A stretch of DNA of 13,879 bases from Gemmatimonadota bacterium. GTDB lineage: Bacteria; Gemmatimonadota; Gemmatimonadetes; Gemmatimonadales; GWC2-71-9. The translations under genes and the position numbers were made by a program. Below, piece after piece: positions 1-7,917 of the stretch (its first letter is position 1; every line of letters begins with the position of its first letter). The DNA lies in assembly GCA_027294815.1 (NCBI GenBank), contig JAPULP010000060.1, positions 1 through 13,879 of the forward strand, written 5' to 3'. A model generated the notes under the pieces. The model searched no databases, was not told where the DNA came from, and saw only the letters and a program-made list of their open reading frames with translations.

Positions 1-1130
1 CCCCGCGCCACGTCGCGTTGCTGCATCGCGTGCAACAGGGTAGTCAGGATGCGGGCGCCGCTGGCTCCGATCGGATGTCCCAGCGCCACCGCGCCCCCGT
101 TCACGTTCACACGATCCCAATCCCATTTAAGCGCTTTGCCGTCAGCGAGTGCCTGTACGGCGAACGCCTCGTTCGCTTCGATGAGATCGTAACCGTCGAT
201 ATCGGTGCCGTCCTTCTTCATGAGGTTCTGCACCGCAACGATGGGGGCGAAAAACAGGTCGCGCGGCTCCCCACCTCCAGTTGCGTAGTTACGCACGTAC
301 GCCAGGATCTCGAGACCGTGGGCCTCGGCAAACGCCTGCGACGCGACGACCAACGCACTCGCGCCATCGTTCAATCCCGGGGCATTCCCAGCGGTGACGG
401 TCCCGCCTTTCTCAAAGGCCGGCCGCAGTTTACCGAGGGCCTCGAGTGTGGTGTCCTTTCTTGGTGCCTCGTCGGTCTTCACCACGATCGTTTCTTTACG
501 GCCCTCAATCTCCACGGGCACGATCTCGGTCGAAAAGCGGCAGTGCTCGATGGCGTCGATCGCTTTGCGATGACTCTCCACCGCGAACTCGTCCTGCTCC
601 TCTCGACTGACCTGCGCCTTCTCAGCCGTATATTCAGCGTGGCTTCCCATATGGCAATCGCCGAACGAGCACCACAGGCCGTCGTGGATCAGACCATCCG
701 TCAACTGCTGATGGCCGAACTTGATCCCGTCGCGCATTCCCCACACGTAGTGCGGGGTATTCGACATCGATTCCATTCCACCGGCGATCACGCAGTGCGC
801 GTCGCCGGCTTTCACGGCTTGGGCTGCCAGCATCACGGCCTTGAGACCCGAACCGCACACTTTATTGACCGTCAACGACGGCACTAGCCCCGGGATACCC
901 GCGTGCACCGCTGCCTGCCGGGCCGGCGCTTGACCTTCCCCGCCCTGGAGGACGTTACCCATGATGACCTCGTCCACCGCCCCGACCTCGATACCGGCCC
1001 GAGTCACTGCTTCCCGGATGACGATCGATCCAAGCGCCGTCGCCTGGAGCTTCGCCAAGCCGCCCAAATACCTGCCAATGGGCGTCCGTGTAGCACTCAG
1101 GAGAACCGGCGTTGTTTGACTATTTGACAC
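1..1130 (-). CDS. Acetyl-CoA C-acetyltransferase (thiolase), C-terminus cut by window edge
   Basis: This is a biosynthetic-type thiolase, which condenses two acetyl-CoA (or cleaves acetoacetyl-CoA) in the cytoplasm. The frame is open from a GTG at 1130 to the left edge, giving 376 full codons of an expected 390 or so. Seen in the translation: N-terminal TPVLLSATRTPIGR; nucleophilic Cys92 in TVNKVCGSG; GGMESMSNTPHY; NEAFA at 320-324; and NGGAVALGHPIGASGAR with catalytic His352. The second catalytic Cys of the family, in the C-terminal C-x-G motif, would lie just outside the window. The start is set by an in-frame TGA directly upstream and by AGGTGA just before the GTG. It follows thrS on the same strand after 107 bases, so it may share a transcript or have its own promoter. 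A 3-ketoacyl-CoA thiolase of broader chain length (FadA-like) cannot be excluded. Confidence 0.93.
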   Translation of the reverse strand, partial: MSNSQTTPVLLSATRTPIGRYLGGLAKLQATALGSIVIREAVTRAGIEVGAVDEVIMGNVLQGGEGQAPARQAAVHAGIPGLVPSLTVNKVCGSGLKAVMLAAQAVKAGDAHCVIAGGMESMSNTPHYVWGMRDGIKFGHQQLTDGLIHDGLWCSFGDCHMGSHAEYTAEKAQVSREEQDEFAVESHRKAIDAIEHCRFSTEIVPVEIEGRKETIVVKTDEAPRKDTTLEALGKLRPAFEKGGTVTAGNAPGLNDGASALVVASQAFAEAHGLEILAYVRNYATGGGEPRDLFFAPIVAVQNLMKKDGTDIDGYDLIEANEAFAVQALADGKALKWDWDRVNVNGGAVALGHPIGASGARILTTLLHAMQQRDVAR

Positions 1131-1237
1131 GATTCACCTGGTCTTGGCTCGATTAGAGAGCGGCATGCCCGGCGCCGGCATGGTCGGAGGGACATGCTGG
1201 TCCGGAAAGGAAAGTTAAACGGGTGGTCCCTGCCCGC

Positions 1238-3187
1238 TCAACCGGCTGGAGACAGCCTATGTTCCTGGATCTGAGTGACGACCAGGGCGACGAAGGCGTC
1301 CACCGGCATGATTTCCTGTTTCTTCCCCACGCCACGCACCCGCACAGCGACCGTGCCGTCTTCCACCTCGCGTTTGCCGACAACGGCCATGTAGGGGACC
1401 TTCATGATCTCGCCGTCGCGAACGCGGTAATTCAGGGTTTCGCTCCGGTCGTCGACGCTCGACCGAATCTTCGCGGCCCGCAAACGCTGGTGGATTTTCT
1501 CGGCATGGGGGGCCAACTCGTCGGTAATCGGAATCACCCGCACCTGTTCCGGCGAAATCCAGACCGGGAACGCGCCGGCAAAGTGCTCGATCAACATGCC
1601 CACGAACCGTTCCATGGTACCGTATATCGCGCGGTGAATCATCACGGGCCGATGCGGCTTGTTGTCCGAACCCACATACTCCAGCTCGAACCGCTCCGGT
1701 AGCTGATAATCGAGCTGGATCGTCGCTCCCTGCCACTCTCGGCCGATGGCATCGCGGATTTTGATGTCGATCTTGGGACCGTAGAACGCCCCACCGCCCT
1801 CGTCGATGCCGTAGCTGATATTCCTTCGCTCGAGCGCACCGTGGAGCGCTTTCTCCGCAACGTCCCACGACTCGTCGTCCCCGATTTTCTTCTCGGGGCG
1901 CGTTGCGAAATCCAGTCGGTACTCGAGGCCGAACGTATCGCCCAGCACGTACTCCGTTAGATCGAGCATGCCGTAAATCTCGTCCTCGATTTGGTCCTCA
2001 CGGCAGAAGACGTGCGCGTCGTCCATGGTGAGGCCCCGGACACGCAACAGACCGTGGAGTGTTCCCGAGCGCTCGTTACGATAGACGCTGGCTACCTCGG
2101 CCAGCCGCACGGGCAGCTCGCGGTACGATCGCTGGCGCGCGGCATAGATGAGCGTGTGCATCGGACAATTCATCGGCTTGATGCGATACCGCACGTTCTC
2201 GGCGTCGCCGGACGCCGCGGCCATCGCCGGGAATTGGGCGTCCTCGTACAGCGGCAGATGACCGGACCGTTCGAAGAGGCGTTCGCGCGTTACGTGAGGC
2301 GTGTACACCAGTTCGTACCCACGCTTCAAGACCTCGTCCTCGATGAAACGACGCAGCTCGAATTGGATCGTGGCCCCACGGGGATGCCAGAGGATCTGCC
2401 CCGACCCCACGTCGTCTTGAATACTGTACAAATCGAGCTGTTTGCCGATGACCCGGTGATCGCGCTTGCGGGCCTCTTCGAGACGAACCAGATACTCGTC
2501 CACATCCTTCTTGCTGAACCACGCGGTGCCGTAAATGCGCTGCAGCATCTGGCGTCGCTCGTCTCCCCGCCAATACGCACCGGCGGCGTGCAGCAGCTTG
2601 AAGTGTTTCAAGCGACCGGTCGCTGGGATATGCGGACCGCGGCACAGATCCACGAAAGGACCGTCGGTATATACCGAGATGATCTCGTCGTCCCCCAGCT
2701 CCGCGAGACGTTCGAGTTTCAGCGGATCGTCCTTGAAGTGTTCTTCGGCCTGGCCTCGATCGACTTCCTCACGCACGAACGGAAAGTCCTCCTTGACGAC
2801 GTCGTGCATGCGAGCTTCGATGGCCTCGAGATCCTCGGGCGTGAACGGCCGTTCCACCTCGAAGTCGTAATAGAACCCATCCCGAATCGACGGGCCGAAT
2901 CCGATCTTGGCGTCCGGATAGAGTTGCCGCACCGCCGTGGCCATGACGTGCGCAGCCGAGTGCCGCAAGACGTCCAACGCTTCCGGTTGCTTTTCGGTGA
3001 GGATTTCTATAGAGACGTCGTCGCTGATGGGACGGCTCAGGTCCCACACCTCGCCGTCCACCTTCGCCGCCAAGGCCGCGCGTGCGAGCCTCGGCCCGAT
3101 CCCCTCGGCCACCTGGAGCGCGGTCGACCCGGACGGCACCTCTCGAACCGAACCGTCCGGGAGACTCAGTGAGATGGACTGGGTCAT
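1238..3187 (-). CDS. thrS: Threonyl-tRNA synthetase
   Basis: This class II aminoacyl-tRNA synthetase charges tRNA-Thr. At 649 aa it is full length for the family. Domains in order: TGS domain (about 1-62), editing domain with HSAAH at 76-80 and CRGPH at 182-186 (the HxxxH/CxxxH zinc-type editing site), catalytic core (about 250-540), and anticodon-binding domain (about 545-645). The three active-site zinc ligands are present: Cys341 in KPMNCPMH, His392 in TMDDAHVFC and His518 in MIHRAIYGT. Motif 2 is visible as YRNERSGTLHGLLRVRG (369-385). The ATG overlaps the TGA of the small upstream gene as ATGA, and no strong Shine-Dalgarno is visible, so translational coupling is likely. The classic thrS-infC-rpmI-rplT order is absent; a thiolase follows instead. 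Confidence 0.98.
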   Translation of the reverse strand: MTQSISLSLPDGSVREVPSGSTALQVAEGIGPRLARAALAAKVDGEVWDLSRPISDDVSIEILTEKQPEALDVLRHSAAHVMATAVRQLYPDAKIGFGPSIRDGFYYDFEVERPFTPEDLEAIEARMHDVVKEDFPFVREEVDRGQAEEHFKDDPLKLERLAELGDDEIISVYTDGPFVDLCRGPHIPATGRLKHFKLLHAAGAYWRGDERRQMLQRIYGTAWFSKKDVDEYLVRLEEARKRDHRVIGKQLDLYSIQDDVGSGQILWHPRGATIQFELRRFIEDEVLKRGYELVYTPHVTRERLFERSGHLPLYEDAQFPAMAAASGDAENVRYRIKPMNCPMHTLIYAARQRSYRELPVRLAEVASVYRNERSGTLHGLLRVRGLTMDDAHVFCREDQIEDEIYGMLDLTEYVLGDTFGLEYRLDFATRPEKKIGDDESWDVAEKALHGALERRNISYGIDEGGGAFYGPKIDIKIRDAIGREWQGATIQLDYQLPERFELEYVGSDNKPHRPVMIHRAIYGTMERFVGMLIEHFAGAFPVWISPEQVRVIPITDELAPHAEKIHQRLRAAKIRSSVDDRSETLNYRVRDGEIMKVPYMAVVGKREVEDGTVAVRVRGVGKKQEIMPVDAFVALVVTQIQEHRLSPAG

Positions 3188-3336
3188 CCGAGTCCGGGGA
3201 GGACCGAGTCCAACAGGGGCTTCGGACTGTCTCCGAACACAAAAAAGAGCACGATTCCAACGATGACCACGGCGGCCACTATCACCGACTGGATCACCGT
3301 CTCACGGGTCAGATAGGATTCGGCGTCTGAAGTCAT
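3184..3336 (-). CDS. Small single-pass membrane protein, coupled to thrS
   Basis: I do not recognise this 50-aa protein. It begins MTSDAESYLTRE, has one strongly hydrophobic segment at about residues 14-34 (rich in V, I and F), and ends with a short Pro/Gly-containing tail. Its TGA overlaps the ATG of thrS by four bases, the main argument that it is translated. An in-frame ATG at 3405 would give 73 aa, but that start would overlap the divergent BON gene, and its extra residues look like translated promoter DNA, so ATG 3336 is preferred. Size and topology recall SecE, but the SecE signature before the membrane segment is not seen. It could be a small stress or assembly factor; no function is assigned. 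Confidence 0.6.
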   Translation of the reverse strand: MTSDAESYLTRETVIQSVIVAAVVIVGIVLFFVFGDSPKPLLDSVLPGLG

Positions 3337-3388
3337 CCGTTGATAAACTTGAAAGGTTCGTACATTCTTAAAGAGGATTAAGTCTAGC
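3337..3388. promoter_or_regulatory. Divergent intergenic region, probable back-to-back promoters
   Basis: These 52 bases separate two divergent starts and are clearly more AT-rich than the flanks. On the plus strand TTGATA (3340-3345) and TACATT (3361-3366) form a weak -35/-10 pair with a short 15-base spacer. AAGAGGA at 3371-3377 is a good ribosome-binding site for the gene at 3389. On the minus strand no pair of boxes stands out. The promoter assignment is inferred from position and base composition. Confidence 0.4.
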
Positions 3389-3847
3389 ATGTACCCGGGA
3401 CCCATGGGAGGGGCGTTGCGACAGAGCGATCACGAATCTGGAAGCGCGCTGGGCCTGGCACTCACCGGGGCCTTCGGGTTCGGTGCCGGATTGCTCTTCG
3501 GACTCGTAGCCGGGGGACTGCTGGGTGCCGTCGACCAGGACCGTATGAAGCGCGCCGTGCGCCGATTCCGCCCCGGCGAGGACGAGTCGTCGGAGGATGA
3601 AGAGACGGACCGGACCGAGCACGATCTGCTCGACGCGCTCAAGAACAATCCGGTGACCCGGCAGCTCGACCTCAGCGTCAGCGCGCTTGGCGGTGGGCTC
3701 GTCGAGTTGACCGGCACCGTTCCCGACGAAACGACCCGGGAGCTCGCGGCGGATGTGGCGCGCGGCGTGCTCGGCGCCGACGTCGTCGTCAACCGGATCC
3801 TCGTCGAGGGTACAGACACAGACGGGCAATCGGCGGTCGTCTCGTAA
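3389..3847 (+). CDS. Membrane-anchored BON-domain protein
   Basis: This 152-aa protein has a short polar start, one Gly/Ala/Leu-rich membrane segment at about 20-48, a basic patch (about 52-62), an acidic linker rich in E, D and S (about 63-77), and a BON domain from about 78 to 141. The BON pattern is visible as LLDALKNNPVTRQLDLSVS, then a glycine-bearing turn before VELTGTVPDE, and finally ARGVLGADVVVNRI. BON domains occur in OsmY-type proteins and are thought to bind phospholipid or other envelope components; the role of this one is unknown. The start at 3389 is favoured over ATG 3404 because AAGAGGA lies 11 bases before it. It is divergent from the small membrane gene and followed by 180 non-coding bases before valS. 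Confidence 0.85.
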   Translation: MYPGPMGGALRQSDHESGSALGLALTGAFGFGAGLLFGLVAGGLLGAVDQDRMKRAVRRFRPGEDESSEDEETDRTEHDLLDALKNNPVTRQLDLSVSALGGGLVELTGTVPDETTRELAADVARGVLGADVVVNRILVEGTDTDGQSAVVS

Positions 3848-3862
3848 GAGCCCCGGGCCGCT

Positions 3863-3895
3863 GATCACGCAGATCATTGCAGATCGTCACTGATC
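3863..3895. repeat. Four GATC sites at helical spacing
   Basis: GATC occurs at 3863, 3872, 3882 and 3892, with start-to-start distances of 9, 10 and 10 bases, so all four face the same side of the helix. The cluster begins 15 bases after the BON gene stop. It may be degenerate repeat debris or a methylation- or protein-binding patch; no function can be assigned. Confidence 0.45.
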
Positions 3896-3968
3896 CCTTC
3901 CCACCCACTTCGATGTTGGCGCGAATGATGAGTCTGGGAAAACCCGTGCAATCGGCACTCAGCTGCCT

Positions 3969-4027
3969 CGGAGTACGCTCATCAGCCGCTCCGTGTACAT
4001 CTGTTTTTTTCAGCGGAATCTGCGGCT
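3969..4027 (+). promoter_or_regulatory. Possible structured leader of valS
   Basis: Short complementary segments lie between the BON gene and valS. AGCCGC (3984-3989) can pair with GCGGCT (4022-4027), which ends at the base before the valS ATG. CCGCT (3986-3990) can instead pair with AGCGG (4012-4016), so the two pairings exclude each other. CGGAG (3969-3973) can also pair with CTCCG (3989-3993), about ten bases before a run of seven T (4004-4010). AGCGGA (4012-4017) is the only weak Shine-Dalgarno for valS, so pairing could hide it. The stems are short and could be chance; no T-box features are seen. Confidence 0.25.
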
Positions 4028-6712
4028 ATGACTGAACCGACGACGACGCGAGAATTGGCGCCTCAATACGATCCCTCCGCGATCGAGCCGTCTGTGTACC
4101 AACGCTGGCTCGATGCGGGCGTGTTTGCCGCCGATCGATCGTCCGATAAAGAGCCATACGTCATCGTCATCCCGCCGCCTAACGTCACCGCCGTGTTGCA
4201 CATGGGACAGGGCCTCAACAACACCTTGCAAGACGTGATGATTCGGTTCGAGCGGATGCGCGGCCGAGAGGCTTTGTGGCTCCCTGGTACCGACCATGCC
4301 GGTATCGCCACGCAAAACGTGGTCGAGCGCCAGTTGAAAGAAGAAGGAAAGACACGGCAAGACCTCGGCCGCGAGGCCTTCGTCGAGCTGGTGTGGGACC
4401 ACGTCAACCGCACCGGGGGAACGATCCTCGATCAGCTCAAGGCCATCGGCGCGTCGTGTGACTGGTCCCGGACACGGTTCACGCTGGATGAGGATTATTC
4501 AGCGGCGGTCAAGCGGGTGTTCGTGCAGCTTCACGAAGACGGGTTGGTGTATCGCGGTCACCGAGTCATCCACTGGTGTCCGCGCTGCTTGACGTCGCTG
4601 TCTGACGAGGAGGCGGAACACCACGATCGCGACGGCCGGCTGTGGCACATCCGCTATCCCCTCACCGACGGATCGGGATACGTCATCGTGGCGACTACAC
4701 GGCCCGAGACCATGTTCGGTGATGTGTGTCTGGTGCATCATCCCGACGACGAAAAACACCGGGCGTTGACCGGCAAGACGGTTCGGATCCCGTTGACCGA
4801 GGTGGAGATCCCCATCGATGTGAGCCGGGCGGTGGAACGGGGGTTCGGAACCGGGATGCTCAAGGTCACTCCAGCTCACGATGCCAACGACTTCGACATC
4901 GCGAACGATCTCGACCGCGACCTGGAACGTCCCGTCGTGATCGACGAACACGCTGTCATGGTCGATACGGACCGCGTGCCTGTTGAGCTGCGCGGACTCG
5001 ATCGCGATGTGGCCCGCAAGAAACTGCTCGAACGACTGAAAGCGGAAGATCTGCTGGAAAAAGAGGAGACACACAAACACGCGGTGCGTCAGTGCTACCG
5101 CTGTGACACCGTGCTGGAGCCCCGGCTCTCCCACCAATGGTTCGTGCGCATGAAACCGTTGGCCAAGCCGGCGTTACAGGCGTACCACGACGGGAAGCTC
5201 CGGTTCGTTCCCGAGCGGTGGGGTAAGGTGTACGAACACTGGCTCAGCGAGATCCGAGATTGGAACATCTCACGGCAGATCTGGTGGGGCCACCGGATTC
5301 CGGCGTGGTATTGCCAAGCAGAGGATTGCGGCAAGATCGTGGTGTCCGAGGACGTCCCTGACCAATGCGAATGTGGTGGCGCTTTGGTGCCTGATGAGGA
5401 CGTGCTCGACACATGGTTCTCCTCCTGGTTGTGGCCGTTCGCCACGTTGGGCTGGCCGAAAGACACCGAGGACCTGCGTCGCTTTTACCCCGGCCACACG
5501 CTCGTAACCGGCGCCGAGATCATCTTCTTCTGGGTCGCGCGGATGGTGATGGGCGGGTACTACTTCCTCGGCGATCGGCCGTTCGACACGGTGTACCTGA
5601 ACGGTATCGTGCGGGACGAATTGCACCGCAAAATGTCGAAGTCACTCCAAAACGGGATCGACCCTTTGGAAATCGTCGAGCGCTACGGCGCAGACGCATT
5701 GCGTTACACGATGGTGGCTGGTGCGGCCGCGGGGACCGACATCATCATGGACCGCGAACACCTCGACACCACGTTTGCCGCTGGTCGAAACTTCGGCAAT
5801 AAACTGTGGAACGTCGCGCGGTTGACGCTGGCCAACCTCGACGGTACGCCTCCGGCTTTGGATGCCATCGACGACGATCAGTTCGAATTGGCCGACCGGT
5901 GGATCTTGTCGCGCCTCCAGGACGCAACGAAGACCGTCACGGAGCACCTCGATGCCTTCCGCCTGAACGAGGCGGCCGGCGCCGTGTATCACTTCCTGTG
6001 GGACGAGCTCGCCGATTGGTACGTCGAGCAGGCGAAACCGCGACTTCACGGCAAAGCACCCGGCGGCGATGTCGCACGGGCAACGTTGATGGTCGCGCTC
6101 GAAGGAACGCTGAGGTTGCTTCACCCGTTCATGCCGTTCATCAGCGAGGAGTTGTGGAGCTGTCTGCCCGCCGAACGGGAAACGTTGCTGGCGACCACGG
6201 ATTGGCCGGTGGTGAACGAAGGATTGGTGGACGTCGAATCCGAACAGCGATTTGAACTCGTGAAATCGCTGGTGAGCGCCATTCGGACGATCCGCGCCGA
6301 ATACGGAGTCAAACCCGGCAAGGAAATCGGGGCCAGTGTGGAGACGGCATCGGACACCACGCGCCAAGCCTTCGACGCGGAACTCGGCACCATCAAGCGA
6401 CTCGGCAAAATCGACAATCTGAGCTTCGAGTCGCCGGATGACGCGGTGGGAGCTCACGCCGTGTTACCCGACGGGACCGCGGTCTTCATTCCGCTCGGCG
6501 ACGCCATCGACATACCGGCCGAGTGCGACCGACTCGGAAGTGAAATGGAGCGGTTGGACAAACAGATCCGTGCCGTCACGGCAAAACTCGCCAACGAAAA
6601 ATTCACGACGCGCGCCCCGGTCGACGTGGTCGAGCGGGAACGCCAGAAGGAGCAAGCGTGGCGCGAGCAGCACGATACGCTGGCCGCCAAGCGGCGCTCA
6701 TTGGGCTGCTAG
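4028..6712 (+). CDS. valS: Valyl-tRNA synthetase
   Basis: This class I synthetase charges tRNA-Val and edits mischarged threonine; 894 aa is normal for the bacterial enzyme. Seen: IPPPNVTAVLHMGQGL, with the HIGH-type motif at 58-61 reading HMGQ; WLPGTDHAGIATQ (84-96); the CP1 editing insertion with ATTRPETMFGD (222-232) and GTGMLKVTPAHDANDFD (274-290); DWNISRQIWWGHRIPAWYC (411-429); GAEIIFFWVARMVM; and KMSKS at 535-539. Cys pairs at 184/187 and 356/359, plus cysteines near 429-449, look like zinc-knuckle remnants. A C-terminal coiled-coil arm is visible from about 825 to the end. The fourth HIGH residue is Gln instead of the usual His, and KMSKS is followed by LQN where LGN is common. The last 55 bases are also the start of the lipoprotein gene. 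Confidence 0.97.
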   Translation: MTEPTTTRELAPQYDPSAIEPSVYQRWLDAGVFAADRSSDKEPYVIVIPPPNVTAVLHMGQGLNNTLQDVMIRFERMRGREALWLPGTDHAGIATQNVVERQLKEEGKTRQDLGREAFVELVWDHVNRTGGTILDQLKAIGASCDWSRTRFTLDEDYSAAVKRVFVQLHEDGLVYRGHRVIHWCPRCLTSLSDEEAEHHDRDGRLWHIRYPLTDGSGYVIVATTRPETMFGDVCLVHHPDDEKHRALTGKTVRIPLTEVEIPIDVSRAVERGFGTGMLKVTPAHDANDFDIANDLDRDLERPVVIDEHAVMVDTDRVPVELRGLDRDVARKKLLERLKAEDLLEKEETHKHAVRQCYRCDTVLEPRLSHQWFVRMKPLAKPALQAYHDGKLRFVPERWGKVYEHWLSEIRDWNISRQIWWGHRIPAWYCQAEDCGKIVVSEDVPDQCECGGALVPDEDVLDTWFSSWLWPFATLGWPKDTEDLRRFYPGHTLVTGAEIIFFWVARMVMGGYYFLGDRPFDTVYLNGIVRDELHRKMSKSLQNGIDPLEIVERYGADALRYTMVAGAAAGTDIIMDREHLDTTFAAGRNFGNKLWNVARLTLANLDGTPPALDAIDDDQFELADRWILSRLQDATKTVTEHLDAFRLNEAAGAVYHFLWDELADWYVEQAKPRLHGKAPGGDVARATLMVALEGTLRLLHPFMPFISEELWSCLPAERETLLATTDWPVVNEGLVDVESEQRFELVKSLVSAIRTIRAEYGVKPGKEIGASVETASDTTRQAFDAELGTIKRLGKIDNLSFESPDDAVGAHAVLPDGTAVFIPLGDAIDIPAECDRLGSEMERLDKQIRAVTAKLANEKFTTRAPVDVVERERQKEQAWREQHDTLAAKRRSLGC
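6647..6652 (+). promoter_or_regulatory. Ribosome-binding site inside valS that sets the lipoprotein start
   Basis: A strong Shine-Dalgarno, AAGGAG, sits five bases before the GTG at 6658, inside the valS coding sequence. It supports the GTG as the real start even though this makes the two genes overlap by 55 bases. Confidence 0.75.
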
Positions 6713-7917
6713 GGGGCGTTGGGATCGGGATCGTCGGCGCATGCGCCAGCATGCAGCCGCCGCCCGGGGCGCCGTTCGACGCCGAGGCACCGGTCCTGCT
6801 CTCCGCGTCGCCCGATTCGGGAGCGGTCATCGCGGATTTCGACGACGATGTGGAATTCCTGTTCGACGAAGTCATCACCGAACAGGGGCTCGAGGCACTC
6901 GTCACCATCTCGCCGCGGCACGACGAACTGTCTGTTTCTTGGAAGCGCCGACGCTTTACCGTGAAACCCCGCGACGGATGGCATCCCAACGCGGTGTATC
7001 AAGTGACGCTACGCGCCGGTGTGACCGATCTGCAAAACAATCGCACGGAGGAAGGATCGACGATTGTCTTCTCGACCGGAGGCGACATTCCCAACACGCG
7101 TATCGGGGGATCGGTCGTCGACTGGCAGGCGGGACGGATGGCGGCCGGCGCCGTGGTAGAAGCCATCCGCTTGCCGGATTCCCTCACCTACGTAGGCGTA
7201 TCGGATTCTCTCGGCGCATACGAGTTGTTGTACATCCCAGCTGGCACGTACCTGCTGCGGGCCGGTGTGGACGGAAACAACAACGGGCGCATCAATGCAC
7301 GAGAGGTTTACGACAGCGTTACCGTCACGGTCTCCGATTCATTGATGCGAGATTTCTGGACTTTTCGGCATGACACCGTCGGACCTCGAGTCAACGATAT
7401 CTCACTCACCGACAGTCAGAGTGTGACGATCGGGTTCAATCAAATGCTGGCCCTCGAAACGCCCACGCCCGACGCGTTTGGCGTGTGGGAGCTGCCCGAT
7501 TCCAACCGCGTGAGCGTGAACCAAGTCCTGCTCCGTGCGGCCTTCGACTCACTGCGGCAGGCCGCAGCCGCCGCAGCGGCGGATTCGGTGCTGGCCGCCC
7601 GGGCAGACTCGCTCGGCGTACCGATCGACAGCGTCGCCGCCATCCCCGATTCGGCCGCGGCAGACACCATGCAAATCGGCCTGCCACTCGCGCCCGACTC
7701 ACTCGCGGGTGCGGCTCAGCCGGACAGCCCGCCGCGTGACAGCATTCTCGACCAACGACCCGCGTTGTTCGCCGATATAGTGATCGTCACGACCGAACCG
7801 CTCAAACCGGCAACACGCTATTGGATCGAGGCGACGGTCTCCAACCTGCTGGGAGCGGTGCTGCAATCCGGCCGGTTCCTCACCGTGCCGGCCGCGGTGG
7901 TACCCGATTCGACATGA
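6658..7917 (+). CDS. Ig-like domain lipoprotein
   Basis: This 419-aa exported lipoprotein starts at a GTG. Residues 1-28 form a lipoprotein signal peptide: Arg at 3, 6 and 10, a hydrophobic core, then VGAC with lipidated Cys29. After a Pro-rich linker comes a Big_5/SbsA-like Ig domain (about 44-140: APVLLSASPDSGAVIADF, then VEFLFDEVI, ending IVFSTGG). Next is a prealbumin-like or carboxypeptidase-regulatory-like domain (about 148-225) with GAYELLYIPAGTYLLRAG and a DGNNNGRIN loop. A second possible Ig-like fold (about 238-410) is interrupted by an Ala/Asp/Ser-rich stretch (about 298-362) with repeated PDS/ADS. No catalytic motif is seen; a surface or periplasmic structural role is inferred. 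The signal peptide is encoded within the overlap with valS, and the stop overlaps the selA start as ATGA. Confidence 0.82.
   Translation: MARAARYAGRQAALIGLLGGVGIGIVGACASMQPPPGAPFDAEAPVLLSASPDSGAVIADFDDDVEFLFDEVITEQGLEALVTISPRHDELSVSWKRRRFTVKPRDGWHPNAVYQVTLRAGVTDLQNNRTEEGSTIVFSTGGDIPNTRIGGSVVDWQAGRMAAGAVVEAIRLPDSLTYVGVSDSLGAYELLYIPAGTYLLRAGVDGNNNGRINAREVYDSVTVTVSDSLMRDFWTFRHDTVGPRVNDISLTDSQSVTIGFNQMLALETPTPDAFGVWELPDSNRVSVNQVLLRAAFDSLRQAAAAAAADSVLAARADSLGVPIDSVAAIPDSAAADTMQIGLPLAPDSLAGAAQPDSPPRDSILDQRPALFADIVIVTTEPLKPATRYWIEATVSNLLGAVLQSGRFLTVPAAVVPDST

Noticed and set aside
18..887. 289-aa open frame antisense to the thiolase
   Set aside because: The minus strand encodes an unmistakable thiolase through the whole interval.
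1164..1182. CATGCC/GGCATG hairpin between thrS and the thiolase as a terminator
   Set aside because: There is no T-run on the relevant strand, and short GC-rich palindromes are expected by chance at this base composition.
1991..3172. 393-aa open frame antisense to thrS
   Set aside because: thrS is intact with all zinc ligands and editing motifs; the antisense frame shows no family features.
3188..3211. Direct repeat CCGAGTCC, two copies 16 bases apart at the thrS start
   Set aside because: Only two short copies, lying inside the small gene's coding sequence; chance is a sufficient explanation.
3184..3405. SecE identity for the small protein before thrS
   Set aside because: It has one membrane span, but the conserved SecE segment before the span is absent and there is no nusG neighbour.
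7821..7913. Upstream extension of selA by 31 codons
   Set aside because: The extension is the lipoprotein gene read in another frame. The ATGA start at 7914 gives the normal SelA N-terminus.
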